Shown: positions 34,597 through 44,002 of the stretch, one piece after another
Layout: every line of letters begins with the position of its first letter
Position numbering within the stretch: the first letter of the stretch is position 1
Assembly: GCA_910575505.1 (NCBI GenBank)
Contig: CAJTFK010000001.1
Location: 124,001-188,000, forward strand
DNA: 64,000 nucleotides
DNA from: Oscillospiraceae bacterium
GTDB lineage: Bacteria; Bacillota; Clostridia; Oscillospirales; Oscillospiraceae
Direction: 5' to 3'
Notes under the pieces: model-generated
Told to the model about the DNA's origin: nothing
What the model saw: only the letters and a program-made list of their open reading frames with translations
Databases searched by the model: none
Position numbers and translations under genes: made by a program

Positions 34597-35874
34597 ATGC
34601 CGGGCAAAATCAATCTTCGCTTTGGCCTGGGGGACGGCTTCCAGGAGGTTCAGGTCCCCGAGAAGAACCTCCTGGGCGTTCTCCGTGCCAATGAGGTTCC
34701 CGCCGGCCTGACCGGGGAAGCAGAGGTCCGCCGGGCCCTGGCGGAGCCCATCGGCTCCCCCCGCCTGCGGGAGATCGTCCAGCCTGGGGAGCGGATCGCC
34801 ATCGTCACCAGCGACATCACCCGCCCCATGCCCACCTGGACGGTGATGCCGCCCCTGCTGGAGGAGCTGTACGCCGCCGGGGCAAGCGCCTCGGACATCA
34901 CGCTGGTCTTTGCCCTGGGCAGCCACCGCCGCCATAACTCAGAGGAGATGCGCCATCTGGCCGGAGAGCGGGTCTGGCATGAGATCGCCTGTGTGGACAG
35001 CGACCCTTCGGACTGCGTCCGCATGGGCGTCACATCCACCGGGACGCCGGTGGACATCACCAGGACGGTGGCGGAGGCGGACCGGCGAATCTGCCTGGGC
35101 AACATCGAATACCACTACTTTGCCGGATACTCCGGCGGCGCCAAGGCCCTGATGCCCGGCGTCTCCAACCGGGAGGCCATCCAGCGGAACCACTCCATGA
35201 TGGTTCTCCCGGGGGCCCGGGCCGGAGCCCTGGAGGACAACCCCATCCGGCGCGACATTGAGGAGGCCGGGGCCGTCTGCGGCATTGACTTTATCCTCAA
35301 CGTGGTACTCAGTGAGCACAAGGAGATTCTCCGGGCCGCGGCGGGGCACCCGGTCCAGGCCCATCGGGCGGGCTGTGCCTTCCTGGACGCCCTCTACTTA
35401 AAAGACCTGCCGGAGCCGGCGGACATCGTGCTGGTGAGCCAGGGCGGCACCCCCAAGGATCTGAACCTGTACCAGACCCAGAAGGCCCTGGACAACGCAC
35501 GGCACGCGGTAAAGCCGGGGGGCGTGATCATCCTCATCGGTTCCTGCCGGGAGGGCCTAGGGGAGCGGGTTTTTACGGAGTGGATGACCACCTCGCCCTC
35601 TCCCCAGGCCATGATCGAACGAATTGGCCGGGACTTCCAGCTGGGCGGTCACAAGGCCGCCGCCATCGCCATGACCCTGGAGAAGGCGGACATCTATCTG
35701 GTCTCGGAGATGACGGACGATTTTGTCCGCTCCATTTTCCTGACGCCTCAGCCGGACGCCCAATCCGCCCTGGACAGAGCCTTTGAAAAACTGGGACCGG
35801 AGGCGTCGGTTCTGGCCATGCCCTACGGCGGCTCTACGCTGCCGAGGATTTTACCGAAAGGAGCAAACGCATAA
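34597..35874 (+). CDS. LarA-family nickel-pincer racemase
   Basis: Codes for 425 residues, the size of lactate racemase LarA. Catalytic features align: SDITRP (substrate-binding Arg), GSHRRHN (first His), and EYHYFAGYSGGAKALMPG with the second His and the cofactor-binding Lys exactly ten residues apart as in His174/Lys184 of LarA. The enzyme needs the NPN cofactor made by LarB, LarC and LarE, which are not in the window. Family members racemise lactate, malate and other 2-hydroxy acids. Overlap of its stop with the malic enzyme start points to malate. Confidence 0.87.
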   Translation: MPGKINLRFGLGDGFQEVQVPEKNLLGVLRANEVPAGLTGEAEVRRALAEPIGSPRLREIVQPGERIAIVTSDITRPMPTWTVMPPLLEELYAAGASASDITLVFALGSHRRHNSEEMRHLAGERVWHEIACVDSDPSDCVRMGVTSTGTPVDITRTVAEADRRICLGNIEYHYFAGYSGGAKALMPGVSNREAIQRNHSMMVLPGARAGALEDNPIRRDIEEAGAVCGIDFILNVVLSEHKEILRAAAGHPVQAHRAGCAFLDALYLKDLPEPADIVLVSQGGTPKDLNLYQTQKALDNARHAVKPGGVIILIGSCREGLGERVFTEWMTTSPSPQAMIERIGRDFQLGGHKAAAIAMTLEKADIYLVSEMTDDFVRSIFLTPQPDAQSALDRAFEKLGPEASVLAMPYGGSTLPRILPKGANA

Positions 35875-37046
35875 TGGATTACGCAAAGGAATCCCTTCGG
35901 CTCCACGGCGAGTGGAAGGGTAAAATCGAGGTTATCGCCACCGTCCCCGTGGAGACCAAGGACGACCTGAGCCTGGCCTACACCCCCGGCGTGGCCCAGC
36001 CCTGCCTGGAGATTCAGAAGGACATCAGCAAGAGCTATGAGCTCACCCGGCGGCACAACCTCTGCGCCGTCATCACCGACGGCTCCGCCGTCCTGGGCCT
36101 GGGAGACATCGGCCCCGAGGCCGGTATGCCCGTCATGGAGGGCAAATGCGTCCTCTTCAAGGCCTTCGGCGGCGTGGACGCCTTCCCCCTCTGCGTGAAG
36201 ACCCACGACGTGGACGAGTTTGTCAACGCCGTCTATCTGATGTCCGGGTCCTTCGGCGGCATCAACCTGGAGGACATCGCCGCCCCCCGCTGCTTTGAGA
36301 TTGAACGGAAGCTGAAGGAAAAGTGCGATATTCCCATCTTCCATGACGACCAGCACGGCACCGCCATCATCACCCTGGCGGGCCTGACCAACGCACTGAA
36401 GGTGGTGGGGAAGAAAAAGGAGGACGTGAAGGTGGTCACCTCCGGCGCGGGCGCCGCCGCCATCTCCATCGTAAAGCTGCTGCTGTCCGCGGGCTTCAAA
36501 AACGTCACCATGTGCGACCGCAAGGGCGCCATTTACCAGGGCCGTGAGGGTCTGAACTGGATCAAGGAGGAAATGGCCCAGGTGACAAACCTGGAAAAGA
36601 AGGCCGGTTCCCTTGCCGACGTCCTGGTGGGCGCGGATGTGTTCATCGGCGTCTCCGCCCCGGGCACCGTCACCGCAGACATGGTGAAAACCATGAACAG
36701 GGACGCCATCGTCTTCGCCTGCGCCAATCCCACGCCGGAGATTTTCCCCGACGAGGCCAGGGCCGGCGGCGCGGCGGTCATCTCCACCGGCCGCAGCGAC
36801 TTCCCCAACCAGATCAACAACGTTCTGGCCTTCCCCGGCGTGTTCCGGGGGACCTTCGACGTCCGGGCCAGCGACATCAACGAGGAGATGAAAATGGCCG
36901 CCGCCCGGGCCCTGGCGGAGCTGATCTCCGACGAGGAGCTGAACGCCGACTACATCATTCCCAAGGCCTTTGACAAGCGGGTGGGTCCCGCTGTGGCCAA
37001 GGCCGTGGCCGAGGCCGCCCGGAAATCCGGCGTGGCCAGGAGCTAA
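35874..37046 (+). CDS. NAD(P)-dependent malic enzyme
   Basis: Codes for 390 residues, a short bacterial malic enzyme without the phosphotransacetylase extension. It shows LAYTPGVAQPC with the catalytic Tyr, ITDGSAVLGLGDIGPEAG, the catalytic Lys in VMEGKCVLFKAFGG, the metal-binding HDDQHGTA, and the dinucleotide site SGAGAAA. It converts L-malate to pyruvate and CO2 with reduction of NAD(P). The ATG overlaps the stop of the LarA gene (TAATG), so the two are translationally coupled. Confidence 0.93.
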   Translation: MDYAKESLRLHGEWKGKIEVIATVPVETKDDLSLAYTPGVAQPCLEIQKDISKSYELTRRHNLCAVITDGSAVLGLGDIGPEAGMPVMEGKCVLFKAFGGVDAFPLCVKTHDVDEFVNAVYLMSGSFGGINLEDIAAPRCFEIERKLKEKCDIPIFHDDQHGTAIITLAGLTNALKVVGKKKEDVKVVTSGAGAAAISIVKLLLSAGFKNVTMCDRKGAIYQGREGLNWIKEEMAQVTNLEKKAGSLADVLVGADVFIGVSAPGTVTADMVKTMNRDAIVFACANPTPEIFPDEARAGGAAVISTGRSDFPNQINNVLAFPGVFRGTFDVRASDINEEMKMAAARALAELISDEELNADYIIPKAFDKRVGPAVAKAVAEAARKSGVARS

Positions 37047-37288
37047 GACAGGATCTGCATGGAATCCAGCCCAAACTATAGGATAGAGGCGTTCAATTGA
37101 AGTCTGGTATCCTTTTCATTGTACGGCATCCTGCCGCTCAGAGATTTCTTCACACGGCAACGCACCTAAAAATGGATTGCAGGAGTACAATACAATTGGG
37201 CATCATGCAAAAAGGCAGAAGGATGCGGCCAAATCGGTTAAAGTTATGTGTTCACACAAAACATAACCGAGAGAGGGCCGCATCCTTC
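37047..37288. other. Gene-free stretch after malic enzyme
   Basis: No gene seen. It leads into the transposase remnant and probably contains the left flank of that insertion. Confidence 0.4.
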
Positions 37289-37640
37289 ATGGGCAAAAGT
37301 ATAACACAGGACATGGCATACAGGCAGTCCCAGATGAAATATGAGGTGAACTGCAGTATTTCTGGCGGGCCCGCCGGGATGGGAGTGTGGAGTCTCCGGT
37401 CTGCCGGTCCCGGCGTCCTCACCGTCACCCAAACCAGCATACAGCGGCAGCGCTGAAGCTGATCCAGGATATGCGCCGCCGTGATCCGCAGCTCGGCCCG
37501 ATGGCACTGTGGCGCCTCCTGAAACAGCGCGGCCATACCAACAGCCCGAGAGTCCGTTTCGTGTCATGCGCAGACCGGGCAGATTTTCACGGGAGAAGAA
37601 GAAAAATGCTTACGCACCAAAACCTTACCAGCGGATGACT
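37289..37640 (+). pseudogene. Degenerate IS3/IS481-type transposase fragment
   Basis: Translation starts MGKSITQDMAYRQSQMKYE, then jumps frame to give PVCRSRRPHRHPNQHTAAAL and KLIQDMRRRDPQLGPMALWR, and after another shift APKPYQ. This is the HTH and linker part of a transposase of the IS481/IS3 group, without the DDE core. Frameshifts and truncation make it inactive. Confidence 0.65.
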
Positions 37641-37711
37641 CGTCCGTGAAAGCAGAGCCAAGTAAATGTGAAGGTACTGCAATCGCAGTGTCAGTTCGGA
37701 GCTGCATTCTT

Positions 37712-37862
37712 AGAGCCTGTATTCACAGCCGGTGGATGCCGGGTGGGCGAGGATGTTTTCTTCCAGACAGGGAGATCGTTCGCAGCCTGCGGCAATCCTG
37801 ACGGATTGCAGGGGAAACCGATGCGGTATGGCGGAAATTTCGTCGCATTCCGCTGTGAATCA
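37712..37862. mobile_element. MITE-like element, copy 2
   Basis: It begins AGAGCCTGTATTCACAG and ends near CTGTGAATC, giving an 8-bp perfect terminal inverted repeat (ATTCACAG/CTGTGAAT). Its interior shares GGGTGGGCGAGGAT, the CAGACAGGGAGAT block and TGCAGGGGAAA with the element at 23725-23887. It is more diverged at its right end. Confidence 0.55.
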
Positions 37863-37965
37863 CTTCGTTGGGTTCCTTTCGGAGATTTTATGCAGGGACC
37901 GGCGACGCCTGATAAAACGCGTGAGCGAACACCTCCGGATGGAAAAAGGTCTTGTGAAAAAGGTC

Positions 37966-37994
37966 TTGCAAAAATAATCGCCCTCCAGTATAAT
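37966..37994 (+). promoter_or_regulatory. Promoter of the chemoreceptor gene
   Basis: TTGCAA (37966-37971), a 17-bp spacer and a perfect TATAAT (37989-37994), 57 bp before the start codon. Confidence 0.72.
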
Positions 37995-38051
37995 AAACTA
38001 GATGGCTGTACGCCAATTTCTAAATCTGACAGACATACGGAGTAAGCGACT

Positions 38052-39719
38052 ATGACAAAAATTGAGTTTTCAAAGAAGAGACCGGAAGGAAAGCAGACCC
38101 GCATCGGCAAAAAGGTAGGCAATGTGGTAGTTATCATGCAAATGATATCCGTTGTTTTCGCCGTGGGCATGTGCGTAATCATGTTCCGTTCCCTGGCAGC
38201 CGGGATGCTGGAACAGCGCTGCACCAATGGCACCAATATGCTGGATTACATCCTGAGCCAGTCCGACGGCACAGAGGATGTCAATCAGATGCTGGATGAT
38301 CTGAAAAGCCGCATGGGCTGCGAGTTTACCATCTTCGAGGGAAATACTCGGGCTTACACCACTGTAGTTCAGAACGGGCAGCGGGCCGTAGGCACCACCC
38401 TGTCCTCTGATCTGGCTGAAATTGTACTGCAAAAGGGACAGAGCTATGTTGGCCGCGCAACCATTCTGAATGAGGAATATCTGTGTTCCTATGTTCCCAC
38501 CAGAGACGCCGCCGGGGCAGTTAACGGTCTCATCTTTGCAGGCATCTCTTCCGCGGATGCAAACCACCAGATTTTTATGACGGTAATCTGGTCCTCCCTG
38601 GTAAGCCTTGCCGTCATTGTTGTATGTATCTTTTTCCTAACGGCGTACCTGAAAAAGACCGTTTCCAATCCCCTGGCCGAGATTACCCGGGTGGCCAGCT
38701 GCCTGGAACAGGGCAATCTGGGCTTGACCAGCGGCGAGGAGAGCATCATCGCCGTTCGCTCCAACGATGAGGTGGGTCAGTTAGCCCTTATTTTCGAGAG
38801 AACCATCCGGCGTCTCCGGTCTTACATCGGTGAAATCGCCTCCATACTGGACTCTATTTCCTCCGGAGACCTGACCGCCTCCGCCCAGCAGGAATATGTA
38901 GGAGACTTTATGTCTATCAAGGTCTCCCTGAACAGCATTCAGTCCAAGCTGAACGAAACCATGAGCCAGATTCGCAGAAGCGCCGAACAGGTATCCGCCG
39001 GCGCCGAGCAGGTATCCAATACCGCTCAGGCTCTGGCTCAGGGGGCCACAGAGCAGGCCAGCTCCGTGCAGGAGCTCTCAGCCACCATCAACGACATTTC
39101 CGGAAACGCCCAACGGACCGCCCAGGCCACAGGGGAAGCCGGTCAGTTTGTGGAACAGGCCGGCGGCCAGCTGGGCGTCAGCATGGAATATGTCAAGCAG
39201 CTCAACGTGGCGATGAGCAAAATCTCCCGCTCCTCCGAGGAAATCAGCAAAATCATTGCCGCCATTGAGAATATTGCCTTCCAGACGAACATTCTGGCCC
39301 TGAATGCCGCCGTGGAGGCGGCCCGGGCCGGAACCGCCGGAAAGGGCTTCGCCGTGGTTGCCGATGAGGTTCGCAATCTGGCCAATAAGTCCGACGAAGC
39401 CGCCAAAGCTACCAAGGACCTGATCGAAAGCTCCATTGCCGCAGTGGCCGAGGGCAGCAATGTGGTGAACGAGGTAACCCAGGCCCTGGACCGCACCAGT
39501 GTCAGTGCCGGCGGCGTCACGTCCCGAATGTCCATCGTGGTAGAGGCTGTGGAAAAGCAGACCACTGCTATCAGCCAGGTTACCGAGGGAATCGACCAGA
39601 TTTCCAGCGTGGTGCAGACCAACTCTGCTACCAGCGAGGAAAGCGCCGCCGCCAGCCAGGAGCTCTCCTCCCAGGCCAGCCTCCTCAAGAACCTGGTGGC
39701 CGCGTTCCGTTTGAAGTAA
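38052..39719 (+). CDS. Methyl-accepting chemotaxis protein
   Basis: Codes for 555 residues. First membrane helix about residues 24-46, then a periplasmic-type sensor of about 125 residues with single-Cache character ([32 protein letters not shown]). A second helix at about 175-198, a HAMP domain and the cytoplasmic signalling hairpin follow, with the conserved tip [20 protein letters not shown]. It signals to CheA/CheW, which are not in this window. It sits alone behind its own promoter. Confidence 0.93.
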   Translation: MTKIEFSKKRPEGKQTRIGKKVGNVVVIMQMISVVFAVGMCVIMFRSLAAGMLEQRCTNGTNMLDYILSQSDGTEDVNQMLDDLKSRMGCEFTIFEGNTRAYTTVVQNGQRAVGTTLSSDLAEIVLQKGQSYVGRATILNEEYLCSYVPTRDAAGAVNGLIFAGISSADANHQIFMTVIWSSLVSLAVIVVCIFFLTAYLKKTVSNPLAEITRVASCLEQGNLGLTSGEESIIAVRSNDEVGQLALIFERTIRRLRSYIGEIASILDSISSGDLTASAQQEYVGDFMSIKVSLNSIQSKLNETMSQIRRSAEQVSAGAEQVSNTAQALAQGATEQASSVQELSATINDISGNAQRTAQATGEAGQFVEQAGGQLGVSMEYVKQLNVAMSKISRSSEEISKIIAAIENIAFQTNILALNAAVEAARAGTAGKGFAVVADEVRNLANKSDEAAKATKDLIESSIAAVAEGSNVVNEVTQALDRTSVSAGGVTSRMSIVVEAVEKQTTAISQVTEGIDQISSVVQTNSATSEESAAASQELSSQASLLKNLVAAFRLK

Positions 39720-40265
39720 GAACGGCATACCGGCCCGCCTCCCCACGCATTCTGCGCAAGACGGCGTCCTTTTGTCCGTAACAGACCGCACAGAAATTCC
39801 CGCCGATGCTCCGTTTCCGGCTTTCCTGGAAACTGTGTTCCGGCGGGAGTTTTTCGCTGTTCGGCCCCGATTTGCCCGGCTGGATTCGGGGCCAGCTTTC
39901 TTTCAGGAAACGCAGAACGAGGGGACACAGATGGTGGATCGCGTTTCTTTTGTCAGAACCAGACTCGATGGAGCAAACTTTACTTTGTTCCATCAACCTT
40001 TTCTAAAAACCGCTCCTCCTGCCCTCTCTTCAACAAACCCGCTGTGCTCTGCCCGTCTCCCTTGGCGCTTCCGAAAAACAGCACGGGACAGCGCCCCCTG
40101 TTCCTCCTCCCCCTGATATATCCGGCACTGTTGAAAACCGGTACATCCCGCTTTTCAAACAACAGCAAGGCCGCTGTCTGTCAAAACGGGGCAGAACAGA
40201 GCCTGCCCCTGCACCTCGGTCTCCCTGATATCATGTGTGAGGGGACACGCCCCGCGCCCACTTTC
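39720..40265. other. Long gene-free stretch (0.55 kb)
   Basis: No convincing gene on either strand and no clear repeat family. Pyrimidine-rich with scattered C-runs. The promoter of the Fur-family operon begins at its right end. Confidence 0.4.
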
Positions 40266-40268
40266 CTC

Positions 40269-40320
40269 TTGACTTTTCTCCCCTCAGGGCTATAATATGA
40301 AAATAATTCTCATTTTCATA
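40269..40320 (+). promoter_or_regulatory. Promoter with Fur/Zur-type box
   Basis: TTGACT (40269-40274), a 16-bp spacer and TATAAT (40291-40296). Overlapping the -10 end and start point is TGAAAATAATTCTCA (40298-40312), a 7-1-7 Fur-type box with two mismatches to TGATAATnATTATCA. It sits inside a larger dyad TATGAAAAT...ATTTTCATA (40296-40320). The regulator encoded by the first gene very likely binds here. Confidence 0.8.
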
Positions 40321-40333
40321 TTGGAGGCGTATG

Positions 40334-40750
40334 ATGCCCTATACCACCAAACAGCGTCAGGCCGTGCTTCAGGTCCTGGAGCGCCGGGGGGAGCGTCCCG
40401 TCGCCGCGCCGGAGCTGGCAGACGCCCTTCGCCGGGAGGGCTGTCCCGTGGGCCTGGCCACCATTTACCGCCAGCTGGAACGTCTGGCGGAGACCGGGAC
40501 CGTCCACAGAATTACCACAGAGACCGGCGCTCTCTATCAGTACTGCCCCCGGCGGGACGCGGGGCAGGCCTGTTTTCTTCTGCGCTGCGCCGCCTGCGGC
40601 CGGGTCGAGCATCTGGACTGCCCTCAGCTCCGGTCCCTCTATCAGCACCTGGCGGCGGAGCACCGCTTTCAGGTGGACCCCCGGCAGACGGTGCTGACCG
40701 GACTTTGCGCCCTGTGCGCGGAACAGGAGGCGGAGCATGGAGAAAACTGA
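40334..40750 (+). CDS. Fur-family metalloregulator (Zur-like)
   Basis: Codes for 138 residues. The winged helix contains PVAAPELADAL and VGLATIYRQLERLAETGTVH. The structural zinc site is C-x2-C (RCAACGRVEHLDC) plus C-x2-C (GLCALCAEQ). GGAGG lies 6 bases before this ATG; the ATG one codon earlier is too close. The gene overlaps the ABC ATPase by 14 bp, which makes a metal-sensing regulator of its own uptake operon. Zinc is likely from the partner genes, though manganese or iron cannot be excluded. Confidence 0.9.
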   Translation: MPYTTKQRQAVLQVLERRGERPVAAPELADALRREGCPVGLATIYRQLERLAETGTVHRITTETGALYQYCPRRDAGQACFLLRCAACGRVEHLDCPQLRSLYQHLAAEHRFQVDPRQTVLTGLCALCAEQEAEHGEN

Positions 40751-41450
40751 CCTCATCGCCTGCCGGAACGTCTCTCTGGGCTATGAGGGACAGAGTATTC
40801 TGACACATCTGGATCTCCGGGTTCAGAGCGGGGACTATCTCTGCGTGGTGGGGGACAACGGCTCCGGCAAGTCCACCCTGCTCCGGGGGCTGCTGGGGCT
40901 GCTGCCGCCCCAGTCCGGGGAAATCTGGCGGGCCCCGGAGCTGAGACAGGGCGCCGTGGGCTATCTGCCCCAGCAGACCCAGGCTCAGCGGGATTTTCCC
41001 GCCACGGCGCTGGAGGTGGTCCTCTCGGGCTGTCTCAACCGGAAGGGCCTCCGCTTCTTCTATACCGCCGCAGAAAAAACCCAGGCCCTGCAAAATCTGG
41101 GAAAGCTGGGCGTTCTGGAGCTGAAGGACCAGAGCTACCGGAACCTCTCCGGCGGCCAGCAGCAGCGGGTCCTGCTGGCCCGCGCCCTCTGCGCCGCCAG
41201 CCGCCTGCTGATTCTGGACGAGCCCATCACCGGTCTGGATCCCGCCGCCGCCCAGGATCTATACAAGACCCTGGCCTATCTGAACCGGACGGAGGGCATG
41301 GCGGTCATCATGGTGACCCACGATCTCCGGCCTGCACTCCGGGACGCCGGGACGGTGCTCCACATCGGGCGGCGGGGAACCTTCCTGGGGACGCCCCAGG
41401 CATATCTGGCCTCGCCCTATGGGCGGCGGTTTAAGGAGGCGGACCTTTGA
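40737..41450 (+). CDS. Metal ABC transporter ATP-binding protein (ZnuC-like)
   Basis: Codes for 237 residues. Walker A is GDNGSGKSTL, signature LSGGQQQRVLLARAL, Walker B LLILDEPITGLDP, and the switch His is in IMVTHDL. It energises uptake through the adjacent permease. Overlaps both neighbours, so it is tightly coupled. Confidence 0.92.
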   Translation: MEKTDLIACRNVSLGYEGQSILTHLDLRVQSGDYLCVVGDNGSGKSTLLRGLLGLLPPQSGEIWRAPELRQGAVGYLPQQTQAQRDFPATALEVVLSGCLNRKGLRFFYTAAEKTQALQNLGKLGVLELKDQSYRNLSGGQQQRVLLARALCAASRLLILDEPITGLDPAAAQDLYKTLAYLNRTEGMAVIMVTHDLRPALRDAGTVLHIGRRGTFLGTPQAYLASPYGRRFKEADL

Positions 41451-42268
41451 GCCTGCTGTATATGTTTTCTTTTCCCTTCATCCAACGGGCCCTGATTGCC
41501 GGGGTGCTGGTGAGTCTCTGCGCCGCCCTCCTGGGGGTGCCCCTGGTGCTGAAGCGCTATTCCATGATTGGCGACGGGCTATCCCATGTCTCTTTCGGAG
41601 CCCTGGCCGCCGCCGCGGCCCTGGGCTTCGCCCCGCTGTCCTTCTCCATTCCCGTGGTGGTGGCGGCAGCCTTCCTGCTGCTGCGGGTAGCGAACCACCC
41701 CCGGTGGAACAGCGACGCTGCCATCGCCGTGGTCAGCGCCTCGTCCCTGGCCCTGGGCGTTCTGGTAATTTCACGGACCTCCGGCATGACTGCCGATGTG
41801 GACAACTATATGTTCGGCAGTGTCCTGGCCATGAGCCGGACGGATGTGATTCTGTCGGCGGCGGTCTGCGCCGCCGTGCTGACCCTCTTCGTCCTCTACT
41901 ATCACAAGCTCTTCGCCATCACCTTTGATGAGAGCTTTTCCCGGGCCACCGGCCTTCAGGCGGACCGGCTCAACGCCCTGCTGGCCATTCTGACGGCCCT
42001 GACCATTGTGCTGGGGATGCGGATGATGGGGGCCATGCTGATCTCCTCCCTGGTCATTTTCCCGGCCCTGACGGCCATGAGGCTGTTCCGGAGCTTCCGG
42101 GGCGTGGTCCTCTGTGCCGCCGTCACGTCGGTGGGATGCTTCTGCACAGGGCTGACGGTGTCCTTCGCCTGCTCCACGCCGGTGGGGGCCACGGTGGTGG
42201 CGGCCAATCTGGCCCTGTTCCTGCTGGCCTGCGGCCTGTCGGCCCTGGGGCGGCGCAGAAGCCGGTGA
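41447..42268 (+). CDS. Metal ABC transporter permease (ZnuB-like)
   Basis: Codes for 273 residues with about eight membrane helices. It shows the family features LKRYSMIGDGLSHVSFGALA and MMGAMLISSLVIFPALTAM. Start overlaps the ATPase stop (ATGA-type). No solute-binding lipoprotein gene follows, so that component must be encoded elsewhere. Confidence 0.92.
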   Translation: MSLLYMFSFPFIQRALIAGVLVSLCAALLGVPLVLKRYSMIGDGLSHVSFGALAAAAALGFAPLSFSIPVVVAAAFLLLRVANHPRWNSDAAIAVVSASSLALGVLVISRTSGMTADVDNYMFGSVLAMSRTDVILSAAVCAAVLTLFVLYYHKLFAITFDESFSRATGLQADRLNALLAILTALTIVLGMRMMGAMLISSLVIFPALTAMRLFRSFRGVVLCAAVTSVGCFCTGLTVSFACSTPVGATVVAANLALFLLACGLSALGRRRSR

Positions 42269-42380
42269 AGTTTTTGCGTCAGCTGCCGGATGCGGAAAAG
42301 GCGGCCCCCGGGTCCCCTTCCCTGAAAGACGCCGGTCCAGGCATTCCAGGAAGAAAATTTCACATTTTTGAAGAAAACCC

Positions 42381-42409
42381 TTGCAATCTCCAGCAGAGCG
42401 TGCTATAGT
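42381..42409 (+). promoter_or_regulatory. rpmE promoter
   Basis: TTGCAA (42381-42386), a 17-bp spacer and TATAGT (42404-42409), 65 bp before the L31 start. Confidence 0.7.
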
Positions 42410-42473
42410 AACAGTTGCTGTTGCGGTGAAAGCTGCGGGGCAAAGTCCGTTTTAGAAAGGGGTGAACAGAGCA

Positions 42474-42677
42474 ATGAAGGAAGGAATCCATCCCAATTAT
42501 CAGCAGACTACGATTACATGCGCCTGCGGTAATGTGATTGAGACAGGTTCTACCAAGAAGGATATCAAGGTGGAAGTCTGCTCTAAGTGTCACCCCTTCT
42601 TCACAGGCAAACAGAAGCTGGTGGATACCGGCGGACGGGTCGCCAAGTTCAACAAGCGGTTTGGACTGGACAAGTAA
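42474..42677 (+). CDS. rpmE: Ribosomal protein L31, zinc-binding type
   Basis: Codes for 67 residues starting [20 protein letters not shown]. Both cysteine pairs are present (CAC and CSKC), so this is the zinc-containing form that is replaced by the Cys-free paralogue under zinc shortage. It lies directly after the Fur/Zur operon but has its own promoter. An in-frame GTG four codons upstream is not needed. Confidence 0.95.
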   Translation: MKEGIHPNYQQTTITCACGNVIETGSTKKDIKVEVCSKCHPFFTGKQKLVDTGGRVAKFNKRFGLDK

Positions 42678-42697
42678 GCCTGACACTGTCACATTTA

Positions 42698-42731
42698 AAA
42701 GAGCGCGCCGTAGTCCGGCGCGCTCTTTTTC
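42698..42731 (+). terminator. rpmE terminator
   Basis: AAAAGAGCGCGCC pairs with GGCGCGCTCTTTT with a T-run, 20 bases after the stop codon. Confidence 0.88.
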
Positions 42732-42782
42732 TGCGCTGCTTCTTTTCGCGCCGCTTCTTTGCGCACCACTTCTTTTCGCACC
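42723..42782 (-). repeat. Four 15-bp tandem repeats
   Basis: On the minus strand four 15-bp units follow each other: GTGCGAAAAGAAGTG, GTGCGCAAAGAAGCG, GCGCGAAAAGAAGCA and GCGCAGAAAAAGAGC. They resemble the 18-bp units inside the amidase gene at 53325-53414. They lie between the rpmE terminator and the GNAT start. Confidence 0.75.
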
Positions 42783-42799
42783 TCTGGAAAGGAGACGCA

Positions 42800-43240
42800 A
42801 TGAACTATGAAATCGTACGTCTTACGGAACGGCCGGATCTGAAGGAGCCCGCCGCACGGTGGTTCCACGAAAAATGGGGAATCCCCCTGGAGGCCTATCT
42901 GGACAGCATGGAGGAATGTCTGGCCGCAAGGGGGCCCGTTCCGCAGTGGTACGCCGCGCTGGACTCCGGGACCATCATCGGCGGGCTGGGGGTCATCGAA
43001 AATGATTTCCACCCGCGGAAGGACCTGTCCCCCAAAGTCTGCGCGGTCTATACGGAGGAGACCCGGCGGCGGGAGGGAATCGCCGGAGCCCTGCTGCGCT
43101 TCGCCTGCGCCGATCTGAGCGCCCGGGGAATTGATACCTTGTATCTTGTGACAGATCATACATCCTTTTACGAGCGCTATGGCTGGGAATGGTTCTGTAT
43201 GGTGCAGGGGGACGGAGACCCGGGTCCCTCAAGGCTGTAG
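42800..43240 (+). CDS. GNAT-family N-acetyltransferase
   Basis: Codes for 146 residues. Motif A is visible as CAVYTEETRRREGIAGALLR (the acetyl-CoA loop R/Q-x2-G-x-G/A), and the C-terminal LVTDHTSFYERYGWEWF is common in this branch. GGAGACGCA precedes the ATG. The substrate is unknown. It forms a short rightward run with the CAT-like and flavin-reductase-like genes. Confidence 0.87.
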   Translation: MNYEIVRLTERPDLKEPAARWFHEKWGIPLEAYLDSMEECLAARGPVPQWYAALDSGTIIGGLGVIENDFHPRKDLSPKVCAVYTEETRRREGIAGALLRFACADLSARGIDTLYLVTDHTSFYERYGWEWFCMVQGDGDPGPSRL

Positions 43241-43301
43241 CCGGCGTCCCGGTGCGGCTCCCAGGAACGCAATTTTGATGAAGTCTGATGAAGGAGGAAC
43301 C

Positions 43302-43916
43302 ATGGAAGAGCTGGACCCGAAACAATCGCCCCGGGCTGAGGCGTTCGGGCTGTGGATGAAGGCCCCCATGCCCATGGTGACGCTGTTCAAAACCCTGGAC
43401 GTCACCCGTCTGGTGCGCCTCAGCCGGAGGCAGAACCTGAAATTCAACCTGCTTTTGTGCTGGTGTGTGGGCCTGGCCGCCTCCCGGACAGAGGAATTCT
43501 ACACACTTCCGGTGGGAGACAAGCTGATCCGCTATGAGCGTCTCGCCGTCAACACCGTCGTAGCCCTCCGGGACGGGGGCATCGCCACCTGCGACATTCC
43601 CTTTTCCCACCAGTTCCGGCGGGATTACCTGACCCTCACCGCCCAGGTACGGGAGAGCGGCCAGCCCCATGATCTGAACGGCGATTACATGGTTATCGGG
43701 ACCTCCGCCCTGCCTCAGACGGAGCTGGATGGAGCTGTGAATATCTACGCCGGATTTTACAACAACCCCTTTGTCATCTGGGGAAAGTACCGGAGGAAGC
43801 TGTGGCGGGCTTCCCTTCCCGTCTCGTTTCAGTTCCATCACGCCCAGATGGACGGGGGCCACGCCGCCGGGTTTCTGGAGAACCTTCAGGCCGCAATCCG
43901 GTCCCTGGACCCCTGA
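43302..43916 (+). CDS. Chloramphenicol acetyltransferase-like acyltransferase
   Basis: Codes for 204 residues, near the size of CatA. The active-site motif is QFHHAQMDGGHAAGF, matching HH-x3-DG of the family with the catalytic His. AAGGAGGAACC precedes the ATG. Similar genes in gut Clostridia lack chloramphenicol-contacting residues, so true drug resistance should not be assumed. Confidence 0.83.
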   Translation: MEELDPKQSPRAEAFGLWMKAPMPMVTLFKTLDVTRLVRLSRRQNLKFNLLLCWCVGLAASRTEEFYTLPVGDKLIRYERLAVNTVVALRDGGIATCDIPFSHQFRRDYLTLTAQVRESGQPHDLNGDYMVIGTSALPQTELDGAVNIYAGFYNNPFVIWGKYRRKLWRASLPVSFQFHHAQMDGGHAAGFLENLQAAIRSLDP

Positions 43917-44002
43917 CAGCCGAAATTTCCCGTTGCTTTTTTCTGGAAACAGCATATACTGAAAGCAGCGGATCAATTTGAACCATGAAAGGAGTCCTTG
44001 CC

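Noticed and set aside
43302..43916. Chloramphenicol resistance gene
   Set aside because: The fold and HH-x3-DG motif match, but membership of the wider CAT-like family is not evidence of drug resistance.
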